Assembly (NCBI RefSeq): GCF_002799155.1
Contig: NZ_NERD01000002.1
Span: 682,001 to 746,000, forward strand
Origin: Stenotrophomonas maltophilia
GTDB taxonomy: Bacteria > Pseudomonadota > Gammaproteobacteria > Xanthomonadales > Xanthomonadaceae
Length of the DNA: 64,000 bases
Reading direction: 5' to 3'
Below are positions 8,211-16,922 of this stretch, piece by piece. The translations under genes and the position numbers were made by a program. Numbering within the stretch: position 1 is the first letter of the stretch; each line of letters starts with the position of its first letter. The notes below the pieces were generated by a model that saw only the letters and a program-made list of their open reading frames with translations, ran no database searches and had not been told where the DNA came from.

Positions 8211-9051
8211 GGGCCACCTCGGGCCAACGTGCCTCAGTCTGTGCCTGGCGGATCTGCGCAACCTCGGCCAGCAACTCGGCCAGTGGCGGGAAGTTGAAGT
8301 CGCGTTCGAGCAGGGTGGGGCGCACGCCCACCCGCGCATAGGCCTCGCGCAGCAGCGCCCAGACCATGCCTTTCACCGGCGCGCCGTGGGTGTCGATCTT
8401 GAAGCCATCGTCTTCATCGAAGTGGCCGGCTACATGCAGCGAGGCGACACGGTGGGACGGCACGCGGGCCAGGAATTCGAAGGCGTCGTAGCCGTTGTTG
8501 CAGGCGTTGACGAAGACGTTGTTGACGTCCAGCAGCAGGTCGCAGTCGGCTTCGGCGAGCACGGCGTTGATGAAGTCGATCTCGCTCATGTCCGCGCCGG
8601 CAACGGCGTAGTAGGAGATGTTCTCGACTGCGATGCGTCGGCCCAGCATGTCCTGCACCTGGGCGATGCGCCCGGCGACGTGGTGGACAGCCTCGGCGGT
8701 GAACGGCAGCGGCAGCAGGTCGTAGACATGGCCGCCGGCGGCGCAGTAGCTCAGGTGTTCGCTGTACAGCTGCACCTGGTGCAGGTCGAGGAAGGTACGG
8801 GTCTGTGCCAGCAGGGTGCGGTCCAGCGGATCAGGACCGCCCAGCGACAGCGACAGGCCATGGCAGGTCAGGGGGTGGCGTTCGCTCAACCTGCGCAGCG
8901 CTGCACCGTGTGCACCGCCGACGCCGATCCAGTTGTCGGGCGAAACTTCGAGGAAGTCGATGGCACCGGCCGGCATGGCCAGCAGTTCGTCGATCAGGCC
9001 ACGGCGCAGGCCAAGACCGGCGGCATTGGAAGGCAGGGGCAGGGGCATCAC
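8203..9051 (-). CDS. hvfB: MNIO-family (DUF692) bufferin maturase (HvfB/BufB-like)
   Basis: A 282-residue multinuclear non-haem iron-dependent oxidase with a TIM-barrel fold. Characteristic iron-binding and core motifs are all visible: [54 protein letters not shown] and DTHGAPV, ending with [11 protein letters not shown]. In studied members the enzyme converts cysteines in EGKCG-type motifs into oxazolone-thioamide or thiooxazole groups that bind copper. It is encoded directly after the precursor gene and overlaps the DUF2063 partner. The complete motif set argues for an active enzyme. Confidence 0.93.
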   Translation of the reverse strand: MMPLPLPSNAAGLGLRRGLIDELLAMPAGAIDFLEVSPDNWIGVGGAHGAALRRLSERHPLTCHGLSLSLGGPDPLDRTLLAQTRTFLDLHQVQLYSEHLSYCAAGGHVYDLLPLPFTAEAVHHVAGRIAQVQDMLGRRIAVENISYYAVAGADMSEIDFINAVLAEADCDLLLDVNNVFVNACNNGYDAFEFLARVPSHRVASLHVAGHFDEDDGFKIDTHGAPVKGMVWALLREAYARVGVRPTLLERDFNFPPLAELLAEVAQIRQAQTEARWPEVAHG

Positions 9052-9102
9052 GGATACTCCGGAGAGGGCGCCGCCCTGGAGGCGGCGCCGGTTGAACGTC
9101 GA

Positions 9103-9579
9103 TCAATCGGCAACGCGGGAGAACAGGCCCTTCGGCATCGGCTTGCCGTTGGCGGTGTAGACGCTGCGCAGGTAGTCGTGCGCCTCCTGCTCGCTGATGT
9201 AGCCGTCGTGGTCGGTGTCGATGCGGTCGAACTCGGCGGCACGCTTGGCGGCCACAGCGTTGAACTCGGCACGCGAGACCCGGCCGTCGTGGTCACGGTC
9301 GGTGCGGGCAAACGAGGCGTCGCCGCACTTGCCTTCGCCACACTGGCCCTCGGCGACCCTGGCCTTGCCGGCGGGCTTGCCGGTGGTGGCCTTGCTGGCC
9401 CCGCACTTGCCTTCACCGCACTTGCCTTCGGCGGCGGCGCTCATGGCCACCGCACTGATCGCCAGCGGTTGGATCGCCGCGGCCTGGCCGGCCAGCAGCA
9501 GGCCACCGGCCAGGGCGATGCCGATGGCACCGATGCGCGGCAGGCGGGAGGAGGGGGTGTTCTTGGTCGAGACGGACAT
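9103..9579 (-). CDS. hvfA: Bufferin/HvfA-type RiPP precursor with two C-terminal EF-hands
   Basis: A 158-residue exported precursor. Residues 1-36 are a long signal peptide (IGIALAGGLLLAGQAAA core). Four copper-bufferin motifs follow: EGKCG at 51-55 and 56-60, EGQCG at 77-81 and EGKCG at 82-86; the only cysteines are C54, C59, C80 and C85. Two canonical 12-residue EF-hand loops come next (D94-E105 and D121-E132), with all oxygen ligands and the central Gly. EGKCG cysteines are the substrates of the adjacent MNIO enzyme. The EF-hand extension is not part of the short HvfA precursors I know and is the unusual part. The start at 9579 has AAGGAG 8 nt upstream. Confidence 0.88.
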   Translation of the reverse strand: MSVSTKNTPSSRLPRIGAIGIALAGGLLLAGQAAAIQPLAISAVAMSAAAEGKCGEGKCGASKATTGKPAGKARVAEGQCGEGKCGDASFARTDRDHDGRVSRAEFNAVAAKRAAEFDRIDTDHDGYISEQEAHDYLRSVYTANGKPMPKGLFSRVAD

Positions 9580-9672
9580 GGTGGTGACTCCTTGGGAATG
9601 CACGCGGGGCGTGCGGGATGGACGCCGCCGAACAGGCGACGGAAAGAGGCGCGTGGGAAAAGGCAGATCAGA

Positions 9673-10317
9673 TCAGGCGCTGCGGCGACGACGCAGCAGA
9701 TGGCCCAGCAGCAGCACACCGCCGAGCAGGGCACCGCCGAAGCCGATGCCGGGCAGCAGCGCGGCAACCGGCAGCAGCAGGGCGATCAGGCTGACGCCCC
9801 AGCCCAGGCCGTCGTTGCCGGCGGGGGCATGCGGCGAGCCGGCCAGCAGCCGGTCGACGCTGAGTGCGCCACCGCCGTTGAGGATCAGCGGCAACAGCAT
9901 GGCCAGGAACAGCAGCGGCAGCTTGAAGTTGCCGTAGCCCTGGTCGGTGATCGCATAGCCCTGCCAGAGCTCGCCCAGGCCGTTCCATTGGTCGGGCCAG
10001 TGCACGGCGGCGATGGCGACCACGGTCAACACCCAGAAGACGTAGGCCACCGAGCGCGTGGCCAGGCCGAGCAGCAGCATCACCGCACCCACCAGTTCCA
10101 GCCAGGTGGCCAGCTGCCAGTTCAGCGACGCGGGCAGAGTGGAGAACGGGAAGGGGAAGCGGCCTTCCAGGTCGGCGAACCAGTTCTGGCCACCCAGCTT
10201 TTCGCAACCGGATTCAAAGAACTCCCAGGCCAGCAGGGCGCGCAGCGCCAAGGGCGAGAGCCAGCGGCCGACGGCGTCCAGGCGGGGGGTATACACGGAA
10301 GAGGCGGTGCTGATCAT
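9673..10317 (-). CDS. hvfX: DoxX-family membrane protein of the bufferin operon (HvfX/BufD-like)
   Basis: A 214-residue inner-membrane protein of the DoxX type and first gene of the operon. After a short cytoplasmic N-terminus it has the family segment [14 protein letters not shown], then an aromatic periplasmic loop ([16 protein letters not shown]) and three to four further membrane helices, ending in a basic RRRRSA tail. DoxX proteins accompany HvfA/bufferin genes in many bacteria; their exact role (export, redox or copper transfer) is not settled. The gap to the precursor gene is 93 bp. Upstream lies a divergent regulatory region with three repeats of one motif. Confidence 0.85.
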   Translation of the reverse strand: MISTASSVYTPRLDAVGRWLSPLALRALLAWEFFESGCEKLGGQNWFADLEGRFPFPFSTLPASLNWQLATWLELVGAVMLLLGLATRSVAYVFWVLTVVAIAAVHWPDQWNGLGELWQGYAITDQGYGNFKLPLLFLAMLLPLILNGGGALSVDRLLAGSPHAPAGNDGLGWGVSLIALLLPVAALLPGIGFGGALLGGVLLLGHLLRRRRSA

Positions 10318-10659
10318 GGTGGTGTCCTGCGGGCCAGTGGTCGATGGAGGCCATTTCAGGCGGCGCAGGTATCGGCAACGTGTGCCGTTGCCCGGGGTTT
10401 TGTCAGCGACTGTGGCCGCGGCCGGGGTTTCCTACAGTCAGATACAAAGACGATGCGTTGATGCACATCGGGGCGTTGCGCGCCCGCGCGCGGGGAACGA
10501 TTTCCACCCGGTAGTGCCTGGCCGGGCGCGGCGCCCGAATGTATCCCACTGTAGAAACACGCCTGCGCCCTACAGTCCGGTACAACTCTGCGCCGCGGCG
10601 AAACAGCGCCGATACACCGGCAAGCGGAAATGGCCACTCCCAACACCGGAGTGCCACCC
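10318..10659. promoter_or_regulatory. Divergent regulatory region between the bufferin operon and the hydrolase gene
   Basis: A 342-bp region without a convincing gene. It contains three copies of a 15-bp motif CTACAGTNNGRTACA: 10432-10446 (+), 10540-10554 (as its reverse complement) and 10570-10584 (+). Read on the other strand, each copy is a direct repeat TGTA-N6-TGTA, one helical turn apart. Sites of this kind suggest a shared regulator serving both directions. A C/G-rich stretch (10477-10500) separates copies 1 and 2. Confidence 0.6.
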
Positions 10660-11460
10660 ATGATCCGTAGCTCGTTGCTTGCCGCCGCTCTCGCCTTTGC
10701 CGGCGCCGCCGCCCCCTCCTTCGCCTTCGCTACCCAGGCCGATACCGCTGCACCGCCCACCGTCATCCTGGTGCACGGCGCCTTCGCCGATGGCTCCAGC
10801 TGGAACAGGGTCATCAGCACCCTGCATGACTGGAAGCTGCCGGTGGTGGCCGTGCAGAATCCGCTCACCTCGTTGGCCGACGACGTCGCCGCCACCCGTC
10901 GCGCCATTGCCGCCGCGCCCGGCAGGGTGGTGCTGGTCGGCCACAGCTGGGGCGGTACGGTCATCACCGAGGCGGGCGATGACCCGAAGGTGCAGGCGCT
11001 GGTGTATGTGGCGGCCTTCGCACCGGATGCAGGGCAGTCTTCGGCGCAACAGGGCGAAGGTTTCCCGGTCGGTCCGGGCCTGGCCCGATTGCAGGAAAGG
11101 GATGGCTACCTGACGTTGCCCGCTGATGCCATCGCCCAGGACTTCGCGCCGGACGTGATGAAGAAGTCGGCCGCACTGCTGTACAGCACGCAGGTCCCGT
11201 TGAAGGCCAGCGCGCTGGGCGAGGTGGTGAACGTTGCGGCCTGGCGCAGCAAGCCGAGCTGGTACGTGCTCAGCCGCGACGATCGCATGCTGTCGCCGCA
11301 GCTGCAGGCCGCCACCGCACGCCGCATCGGCGCACAGCTGCAGTCGATCGGCAGCAGCCACGTGTCGCTGCTTTCGCATCCGGCGCAGGTGGCCGACAGC
11401 ATCCTGGAGGCGGCAGGCGTGAAGCCGGCCGAACTGCCGCTGGCCGAGCAGGGGGGCTGA
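10660..11460 (+). CDS. Secreted alpha/beta hydrolase
   Basis: A 266-residue alpha/beta hydrolase with an N-terminal signal peptide (cleavage near residue 24, SFAFA), so periplasmic or secreted. The oxyanion-hole motif VHGAFADGSSW, nucleophile elbow GHSWGG (Ser96) and a C-terminal SSHVSLLSHP that supplies the catalytic His match the small-ester hydrolase group related to plant methylesterases and bacterial pyrethroid/salicylate-type esterases. The substrate cannot be read from the sequence. The start at 10660 has CGGAG about 8 nt upstream; an in-frame ATG at 10630 lacks a ribosome-binding site and would spoil the signal peptide. The thioredoxin-like gene follows after 3 bp. Confidence 0.85.
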   Translation: MIRSSLLAAALAFAGAAAPSFAFATQADTAAPPTVILVHGAFADGSSWNRVISTLHDWKLPVVAVQNPLTSLADDVAATRRAIAAAPGRVVLVGHSWGGTVITEAGDDPKVQALVYVAAFAPDAGQSSAQQGEGFPVGPGLARLQERDGYLTLPADAIAQDFAPDVMKKSAALLYSTQVPLKASALGEVVNVAAWRSKPSWYVLSRDDRMLSPQLQAATARRIGAQLQSIGSSHVSLLSHPAQVADSILEAAGVKPAELPLAEQGG

Positions 11461-11463
11461 GCG

Positions 11464-12009
11464 ATGGCCGCGCTACGAGGGTATGCACTGCCCCTGCTGC
11501 TGGGCCTGCTGGGTGGAGCGGCGTTGCTGCTGGCATGGCCCGGTGCCGAGGTCGGCGCGCAGCCGCTCGACGCAGCACCGAAGGCGGGGTTCGACGGTGG
11601 CGGGCCCTGGCACAACAGCCCACCGATGACACTGAAGCAGTTGCGGGGGCAGGTGGTACTGGTCGAGTTCTGGACCTACACCTGCAGCAACTGCCTCAAT
11701 GTGGCGCCATATGTTCACCAGTGGCATGCACGCTACGCGTCGCAGGGCCTGCAGGTGATCGGCGTGCATACGCCGGAGTTCGCCTATGAGGGCCTGCCCG
11801 GCAACGTGCGCAGGGCCATCGGCCGCTTGGACATCACCTGGCCGGTGGTGCAGGACAACCAGTTCCGGATCTGGAATGCCTGGGGCAACCGCTTCTGGCC
11901 GGCACTGTACCTGCTCGACCGGCAGGGGAGGGTGGTCTATCGCCATTACGGCGAGGGCGACTACGCACGTACCGAAAGCGAGATCCAGCGCCTGCTGGCC
12001 AGCCCCTGA
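11464..12009 (+). CDS. Membrane-anchored thioredoxin-like protein
   Basis: A 181-residue protein with an N-terminal membrane anchor or uncleaved signal (LPLLLGLLGGAALLLAW) and a periplasmic TlpA/redoxin-type thioredoxin fold. The active-site motif is FWTYTCSNCL with the CxxC pair C74/C77. This WTYxCxNC form is typical of the DipZ/thioredoxin-like group rather than classical DsbE. The cis-Pro region is FWPALYLLD. It is encoded 3 bp after the hydrolase, so probably co-transcribed, and may keep secreted thiols reduced or deliver reductant (inference). Confidence 0.87.
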   Translation: MAALRGYALPLLLGLLGGAALLLAWPGAEVGAQPLDAAPKAGFDGGGPWHNSPPMTLKQLRGQVVLVEFWTYTCSNCLNVAPYVHQWHARYASQGLQVIGVHTPEFAYEGLPGNVRRAIGRLDITWPVVQDNQFRIWNAWGNRFWPALYLLDRQGRVVYRHYGEGDYARTESEIQRLLASP

Positions 12010-12066
12010 GCCGCGCTACCATGGCGGCGCCGCGCGGCGCTGCCCCCTGCCTTCATCGAGAACGCA

Positions 12067-12807
12067 ATGAATCCTGTACCGCACATCCTTGTCGTGGACG
12101 ATGACAGTGAGATCCGCCAGATGCTGGCCGACTACCTGCAACGCAACGGCCTGCGCGTGAGCCAGGCCGACGGTGGCCGGGCCATGCGCGCGCTGATGGA
12201 CACCCACGCGGTGGATCTGGTGGTGCTGGACGTGATGATGCCGGGCGAGGACGGCCTGAGCCTGTGCCGCAACCTGCGCGCCGGCAAGCATCGTGCGGTG
12301 CCGGTGGTGCTGCTGACCGCCCGCGACGACGAGACCGATCGCATCATCGGCCTGGAAATGGGCGCCGACGATTACGTGACCAAGCCCTTTTCCTCGCGCG
12401 AACTGCTGGCACGCATCAATGCAGTGATACGTCGCACACAGATGTTGCCGCCGAACCTGCAGGTGAGCGAAGCCGGCCGCCAGTTGGCTTTCGGTGCCTG
12501 GCGCCTGGATACCACCGCGCGCCATCTGCTGGATGCACAGGACACCGCGTATCCGCTCAGTGGTGCCGAGTTCCGCCTGTTGCGCGTGTTCCTCGATCAC
12601 GCCAATCGCGTGCTCAGCCGTGACCAGCTGCTCAGCCTCACCCAGGGCCGCGATGCCGAACTGTTCGACCGCTCGATCGACCTGCTGGTCAGCCGCGTGC
12701 GGCAGCGCCTGGGTGACGACGCACGCGAGCCGACCTACATCAAGACCGTGCGCAGCGAAGGCTATGTGTTCAGCGTGCCGGTGCAGTTGCTGGGGCCGGA
12801 CGAATGA
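12067..12807 (+). CDS. OmpR-family response regulator
   Basis: A 246-residue regulator. The receiver domain has the acidic pocket VVDDD (10-13), phosphorylation site D55 (VVLDVMMPG), conserved T/K (LLTARDD, DDYVTKPF), then a winged-helix OmpR/PhoB effector domain (SGAEFRLLRVFLDH ... RSIDLLVSRVRQRLG ... YIKTVRSEGYVF). The domain layout is closest to the OmpR/TctD-like group with a short linker. The 3' end overlaps the kinase gene by 4 bp (ATGA), so the two are one unit. Target genes are not evident from the sequence. Confidence 0.93.
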   Translation: MNPVPHILVVDDDSEIRQMLADYLQRNGLRVSQADGGRAMRALMDTHAVDLVVLDVMMPGEDGLSLCRNLRAGKHRAVPVVLLTARDDETDRIIGLEMGADDYVTKPFSSRELLARINAVIRRTQMLPPNLQVSEAGRQLAFGAWRLDTTARHLLDAQDTAYPLSGAEFRLLRVFLDHANRVLSRDQLLSLTQGRDAELFDRSIDLLVSRVRQRLGDDAREPTYIKTVRSEGYVFSVPVQLLGPDE

Positions 12808-14117
12808 ACACCGGCGCACGCCGTCCACGCTGGCCGCGCACGCTGTCGGCGCGGCTGCTGCTGGTGCTGCTGGGCGGACTGGCGCTGGCCCACGCGCTGT
12901 CCTTCGGCCTGCTGTTCTTCGAACGCTACCAATCCACCCGCAGCATGATGCTGCGCAACCTGGATGAGGATGTGGCAGTGAGTGTCGCGCTGCTGGAGCA
13001 CCTGCCCGCAGAGCAGCGCGATGCCTGGGTGCCGCGGCTGGAGCGGCGCACCTACCGTTACCTGCTGCGCCCGGCTACGGCCGGGCCCGGGCTGCAGACC
13101 GATCGTGCACGCCAGGTCACTGCGATCATCGACGACAGCCTGCAGCACCGCTATTCGTTGCAGGCGCGCCAGGTAGCTCGTTTGCCGGAGCGCTTCGAGG
13201 TCGAACTGCGCCTGCACGACGGCACGCCGTTGACCATTGAAGTCACCCCGTCGGGCCTGCCGCTGGCACGCTGGCTGCCCGCCGTACTGCTTGTGCAGCT
13301 GGCGCTGCTGCTGGTGTGCGCATGGCTGGCAGTGCGCCTGGCCATGCGCCCGTTGCAGCAGCTGTCGCGTGCGGTGGAACAGCTGCAGCCGGGCAACGAC
13401 GGACCGGCACTGCCTGAAGATGGCCCTGTGGAAGTAGGCGGTGCGGCGGCCGCACTCAACGCGCTGCAGGCACGCATTCGTGGCCATGTCAGTGAGCGCC
13501 TGCAGATCCTTGCAGCGATCTCGCATGACCTGCAGACCCCCATCACGCGCATGAAGCTTCGGGTGGAGACCCTGCCTGAAGACAACACCCAGCAGCGCCT
13601 GCTGGCCGATCTCGACCATCTCGGGCAACTGGTGCGTGAAGGCGTGGCCTATGCGCGCAGCAGCCACATCGCCAGTGGTACGCCGGTGTCGATGGACCTG
13701 GGTGCATTCCTGGCCAGTGTGGTCGGCGACTACGAGGACATGGGCAAGCCGGTCAGTGGCGGTGCACCCGCTGGACTGATCGTGCAGACCTGGCCGCAGC
13801 CGCTGCGACGGGTGGTCGGCAACCTGGTCGACAACGCAGTGCGCTACGCCGGTGCCGCCGAGATCGAAGCCGGCCGTGATGAGGCTGGCAGGATATGGAT
13901 CCGTATTTCCGACCGTGGCCCGGGTATCCCGGAGAACCAGCTGCAGGCGGTGCTGGCACCGTTCCATCGGCTGGAAAGCTCGCGCAACCGCGATACCGGC
14001 GGCACCGGCCTGGGCCTGGCCATCGCGGTGCAGCTGGCGCAGTCGCTGGGCGGCTCACTGCGGCTGCACAACCGCGAGGGCGGCGGTCTGCGGGCGGAGC
14101 TGCAGCTGCCGGGCTGA
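12804..14117 (+). CDS. Two-component sensor histidine kinase
   Basis: A 437-residue inner-membrane kinase. A first membrane helix (about 17-38), a periplasmic sensor segment of about 115 residues, a second helix (about 158-180), a HAMP linker (MRPLQQLSRAVEQLQPG), the H-box ISHDLQTPITRM with phospho-accepting H241, then N-box (NLVDNAVRYAG), G1 (ISDRGPGIP), F (APFHRLES) and G2 (GGTGLGLAIAVQLAQ) boxes of the HATPase domain. All catalytic boxes are intact. It resembles the EnvZ/RstB type. Partner of the OmpR-type regulator just upstream; the ligand is unknown. Confidence 0.93.
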   Translation: MNTGARRPRWPRTLSARLLLVLLGGLALAHALSFGLLFFERYQSTRSMMLRNLDEDVAVSVALLEHLPAEQRDAWVPRLERRTYRYLLRPATAGPGLQTDRARQVTAIIDDSLQHRYSLQARQVARLPERFEVELRLHDGTPLTIEVTPSGLPLARWLPAVLLVQLALLLVCAWLAVRLAMRPLQQLSRAVEQLQPGNDGPALPEDGPVEVGGAAAALNALQARIRGHVSERLQILAAISHDLQTPITRMKLRVETLPEDNTQQRLLADLDHLGQLVREGVAYARSSHIASGTPVSMDLGAFLASVVGDYEDMGKPVSGGAPAGLIVQTWPQPLRRVVGNLVDNAVRYAGAAEIEAGRDEAGRIWIRISDRGPGIPENQLQAVLAPFHRLESSRNRDTGGTGLGLAIAVQLAQSLGGSLRLHNREGGGLRAELQLPG

Positions 14118-14122
14118 TGGTT

Positions 14123-14163
14123 GGGGTCAGAGTCCTTTGCCACCGGCAAAGGGCTCTGACCCC
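14123..14163. repeat. GGGGTC...GACCCC intergenic hairpin, copy 3
   Basis: Outer arms GGGGTCAGAG/CTCTGACCCC and an inner stem CCTTTGCC/GGCAAAGG; one base pair is mismatched (T against G). It follows the histidine kinase stop by 5 bp and precedes the transporter gene. Confidence 0.9.
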
Positions 14164-14212
14164 GGTTGGCAGGTGCACCGCGCCATCACCCCGCGCGTGA
14201 CACCCTTCCGCC

Positions 14213-15481
14213 ATGAATGAAATGACCGCGGCGCGGCAGCGCTCGATGTGGGTGGCGGGCCTGTCCACGGTGGTGGAGTGGTACGACTTCACCCTGTACC
14301 TGTACTTCGCCACGGTGTTGTCGCGTGTGTTTTTCGGCGGTGGCGAGCAGGCGCTGCTGGTCACCCTGGCCGGCTTCGCAGTGTCCTACCTGATGCGCCC
14401 GCTGGGCGCGCTGTGCTTCGGCCACCTGGGCGACCGGCTGGGTCGGCGCTGGATGCTGCTCGCGTCGATGGCCCTGATGGCAGCGGCGATGCTGGCCACC
14501 GCACTGCTGCCGACAGCGGCCACGGCAGGTACCACGGCGGGCGTGCTGCTGCTGGTACTGCGCTGCGTGATGGCGTTTTCGGTGGGCGGTGAGTACACCG
14601 GGGTGGTGGCGTACCTGCTGGAAAGCGCACCGGCGCGGCGACGTGGCCTGGTGACCTCGCTGGCATCGGCGGCCAGTGAAGTGGGGGCGCTGCTGGCGGT
14701 GGCGATTTCGGCGGTTACGGTTGCGCTGCTGCCCACCGCGCAGCTGGACAGCTGGGGCTGGCGTATTCCGTTCTTCGTCGGTGCCGGGCTCGCACTGGTG
14801 ATCCTGGTCGCACGCTCGGGCATGCATGAGTCGCCGGAGTTCGAGCGTCAGCGCCGCGAGGGCAGCATCCCGGCCACGCCGCTTCGCCATGTACTGCGCA
14901 ACCATCCGCTGGCGGTGGCACGCACCTTCGCGATCTCTGCGCTGGGCTCGATCACTTACTACGTCGGTATCACCTATGTGCCGGCATTCCTGCATGCGCA
15001 GGGTCATGACGAAGGTGACGCGCTGTGGCTGTCGACGATTGCGGCGGTGGCGGTGATCGCGATCACGCCACTGTGTGGTGCATTGTCCGACCGCGTCGGG
15101 CGGCGGCCGATGTTGCTGGGCCTGACCTTGCTGGCAGCGCTGCTGCCGCTGTCCCTGTTCGCCTGGATGGCGCAGGCGACGCCGCTGGGCATCGCGCTGG
15201 CCGCGGTGCTGCTGGCCTGCGTGGCCGGTGGCGTGAGCGCGGTGGCGGCGCCGGCCACCGCCGAGCAGTTCCCCGGCGAAGGCCGGGTCAGCGGGCTGGC
15301 ACTGGGGGTGACCATGGCCACCGCCTTCTTCGGCGGAGCAACGCCATGGCTGGCGCAATGGTGGGTGGAGCGCAGCGGCTGGGCAGCGGCACCGGGTGCG
15401 ATGATCGCGCTGGTGGCGGTGCTGGTGCTGCCGGTGCTGTGGACCCTGCCCGAGACGGTCCCGGGCAGGGCCAAGCGCTAG
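14213..15481 (+). CDS. MFS transporter of the metabolite:H+ symporter (MHS) type
   Basis: A 422-residue transporter with 12 membrane helices. The N-terminal signature STVVEWYDFTLYLYFATVL and the loop motif GHLGDRLGRRWML (major facilitator motif A) with the second copy ALSDRVGRRPML at the half-way loop define the MHS group that includes ProP, KgtP and ShiA-like carriers. The substrate is not predictable; relatives carry citrate, alpha-ketoglutarate, osmolytes or shikimate. Single gene; it ends 4 bp before the convergent nucleoside hydrolase stop. Confidence 0.88.
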   Translation: MNEMTAARQRSMWVAGLSTVVEWYDFTLYLYFATVLSRVFFGGGEQALLVTLAGFAVSYLMRPLGALCFGHLGDRLGRRWMLLASMALMAAAMLATALLPTAATAGTTAGVLLLVLRCVMAFSVGGEYTGVVAYLLESAPARRRGLVTSLASAASEVGALLAVAISAVTVALLPTAQLDSWGWRIPFFVGAGLALVILVARSGMHESPEFERQRREGSIPATPLRHVLRNHPLAVARTFAISALGSITYYVGITYVPAFLHAQGHDEGDALWLSTIAAVAVIAITPLCGALSDRVGRRPMLLGLTLLAALLPLSLFAWMAQATPLGIALAAVLLACVAGGVSAVAAPATAEQFPGEGRVSGLALGVTMATAFFGGATPWLAQWWVERSGWAAAPGAMIALVAVLVLPVLWTLPETVPGRAKR

Positions 15482-15485
15482 CCGG

Positions 15486-16433
15486 TCAGACCTTCAGGGT
15501 CTGCTCGATGTCGGCCAGTACCGCGGCCGCATCCACGCCGATGGCAATCGACTGCACCACGTGGCCGTCCCACACGCTGGGGCCGAATGCCAGGCCTTCC
15601 GGCTTGGGAATGGTCATGCCGCGGGCCACGCCGTCGGTGGCCACGCGCACGCTGGCGCGCTCGAACTGGAACAGTTCCGGGCGGGTCAGCGCGATGCAGG
15701 CGCAGCAGTCATGCACGACCATGCCCTTGTGGCCGGCCTGCAGGTAGAAGTCCACGTAATCCTGAGACAGCGCACGCACCAGCTCGGCATCGGCACCGCC
15801 GATCGCAGCCAGCGTATCCAGGCCGTCACGGTCCATTTCCACGCGGGTGGTCACGTCCAGGCCGATCGCGGTAACCGGCCAGCTGGCGGTGAACACCACG
15901 TCGGCGGCTTCGGCATCGCCCCAGATGTTGGCCTCGGCGGCCGGGGTGATGTTGCCGTTGACGTGGAAGGCGCCGCCCATGATCACCACGCCGCGCACCA
16001 GGCCGGCGATGTCCGGGGCCTGCTGCAGGGCCAGGGCCAGGTTGGTCATGCGGCCGACCGCGACCAGCGTCACTTCGCCCGGATGGGCGCGGACCAGGTC
16101 GATGATCAGCTGGTGGGCGGGGCGCGCATCGGCAGCCACGTCCAGGTGGGCCGGCACCGGGTGGTTGCCCAGCCCGTTGTGGCCGTGGATGTGCACCGGC
16201 CAGGCTTCCGGAGTGGCTTCCGGCTGCAGCGGGCCTTCGGCGCCGCGCGCAACCGGGGCGGCAAAGCCCCAGGCCTGCTTCAGGTACAGCGCGTTGTGCG
16301 TGGTCGACTCCACCGAGGCATTGCCGAAGGTGGTGGTGACGCCGATCAGATCGATCTGGGCGTGCTTGTGCAGGTACAGCAGGGCCAGGGCGTCGTCGAC
16401 GCCCGGGTCGGTATCGAAAATGACTTTCAGCAT
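15486..16433 (-). CDS. Inosine/uridine-preferring nucleoside hydrolase
   Basis: A 315-residue N-ribohydrolase that splits nucleosides into base and ribose. The calcium-binding signature FDTDPGVDDALALLYLH (D10, D14, D15 region) is at the N-terminus, and later ligands appear in VIMGGAFHVNGNITPAAEAN and the HDCCA stretch (VVHDCCACIAL). The length is normal for the family. No signal peptide is seen, so it is probably cytoplasmic. The start (16433) has a GGAAGAAGAA ribosome-binding region. Base specificity cannot be judged. Confidence 0.92.
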   Translation of the reverse strand: MLKVIFDTDPGVDDALALLYLHKHAQIDLIGVTTTFGNASVESTTHNALYLKQAWGFAAPVARGAEGPLQPEATPEAWPVHIHGHNGLGNHPVPAHLDVAADARPAHQLIIDLVRAHPGEVTLVAVGRMTNLALALQQAPDIAGLVRGVVIMGGAFHVNGNITPAAEANIWGDAEAADVVFTASWPVTAIGLDVTTRVEMDRDGLDTLAAIGGADAELVRALSQDYVDFYLQAGHKGMVVHDCCACIALTRPELFQFERASVRVATDGVARGMTIPKPEGLAFGPSVWDGHVVQSIAIGVDAAAVLADIEQTLKV

Positions 16434-16583
16434 GTTGTTGTTCTTCTTCTTCCGTGTGGTGCGGGGGCGCCGGCGGCCACGGGGCAGGCCGGCGCGCCCT
16501 ACATTGTCCCATCTTCATGACAGGCAGGGCCATTGCCGGGGTGGCAGGCCATAATGCCCCCGGTCCAGGCACGGAGTCGTCGA

Positions 16584-16910
16584 ATGCTGATCGTTGCCCT
16601 TCTGCTGGTCCTGCTGGTGCTGGGCCTGAACGTGGTGGCTACCGTGGTGATCGTCAGGCGTGATGGCCTGTCGGCGGGCGGCCGGACGGTGCAGCTGCTG
16701 CTGGTCTGGCTGCTGCCGCTGGTCGGCGCGATCCTGTGCATGGCGGTGGCCACGGCCGATGGTTCGGGGAGCCGGGGGGATGGTGGCGCAAGCTACGACA
16801 GCTCAGGTGGTTATGCCAGTGACAGCCACAGCCATCACAACCACAGCAGCGCCGACTGCAGCAGTGATGGTGGTGGGGGTGACGGCGGCAGCTGCGGTGG
16901 CGGCGATTGA
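16584..16910 (+). CDS. Small membrane protein with Ser/His/Gly/Cys-rich tail
   Basis: A 108-residue protein. Residues 1-20 are a membrane helix (IVALLLVLLVLGLNVVATVV), a second hydrophobic segment VQLLLVWLLPLVGAILCMAV resembles the PLDc_N-type short membrane domain, and the tail is low complexity: SHSHHNHSSADCSSD followed by Gly/Asp/Cys. Such a His/Cys/Asp tail could bind metal ions, but this is inference. The start at ATG 16584 has ACGGAG 7 nt upstream. It is a single small gene between the nucleoside hydrolase and a pair of REPs. Confidence 0.65.
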   Translation: MLIVALLLVLLVLGLNVVATVVIVRRDGLSAGGRTVQLLLVWLLPLVGAILCMAVATADGSGSRGDGGASYDSSGGYASDSHSHHNHSSADCSSDGGGGDGGSCGGGD

Positions 16911-16922
16911 TGGGACGTCCCA

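Noticed and set aside
8014..10461. An 815-codon open frame on the plus strand opposite the bufferin operon
   Set aside because: It is antisense to four well-supported genes, has low-complexity His/Gln/Gly/Val composition and matches no family. GC-rich codon bias produces such frames.
12762..13967. A 401-codon minus-strand frame opposite the histidine kinase
   Set aside because: No domain; the kinase on the plus strand has all catalytic boxes.
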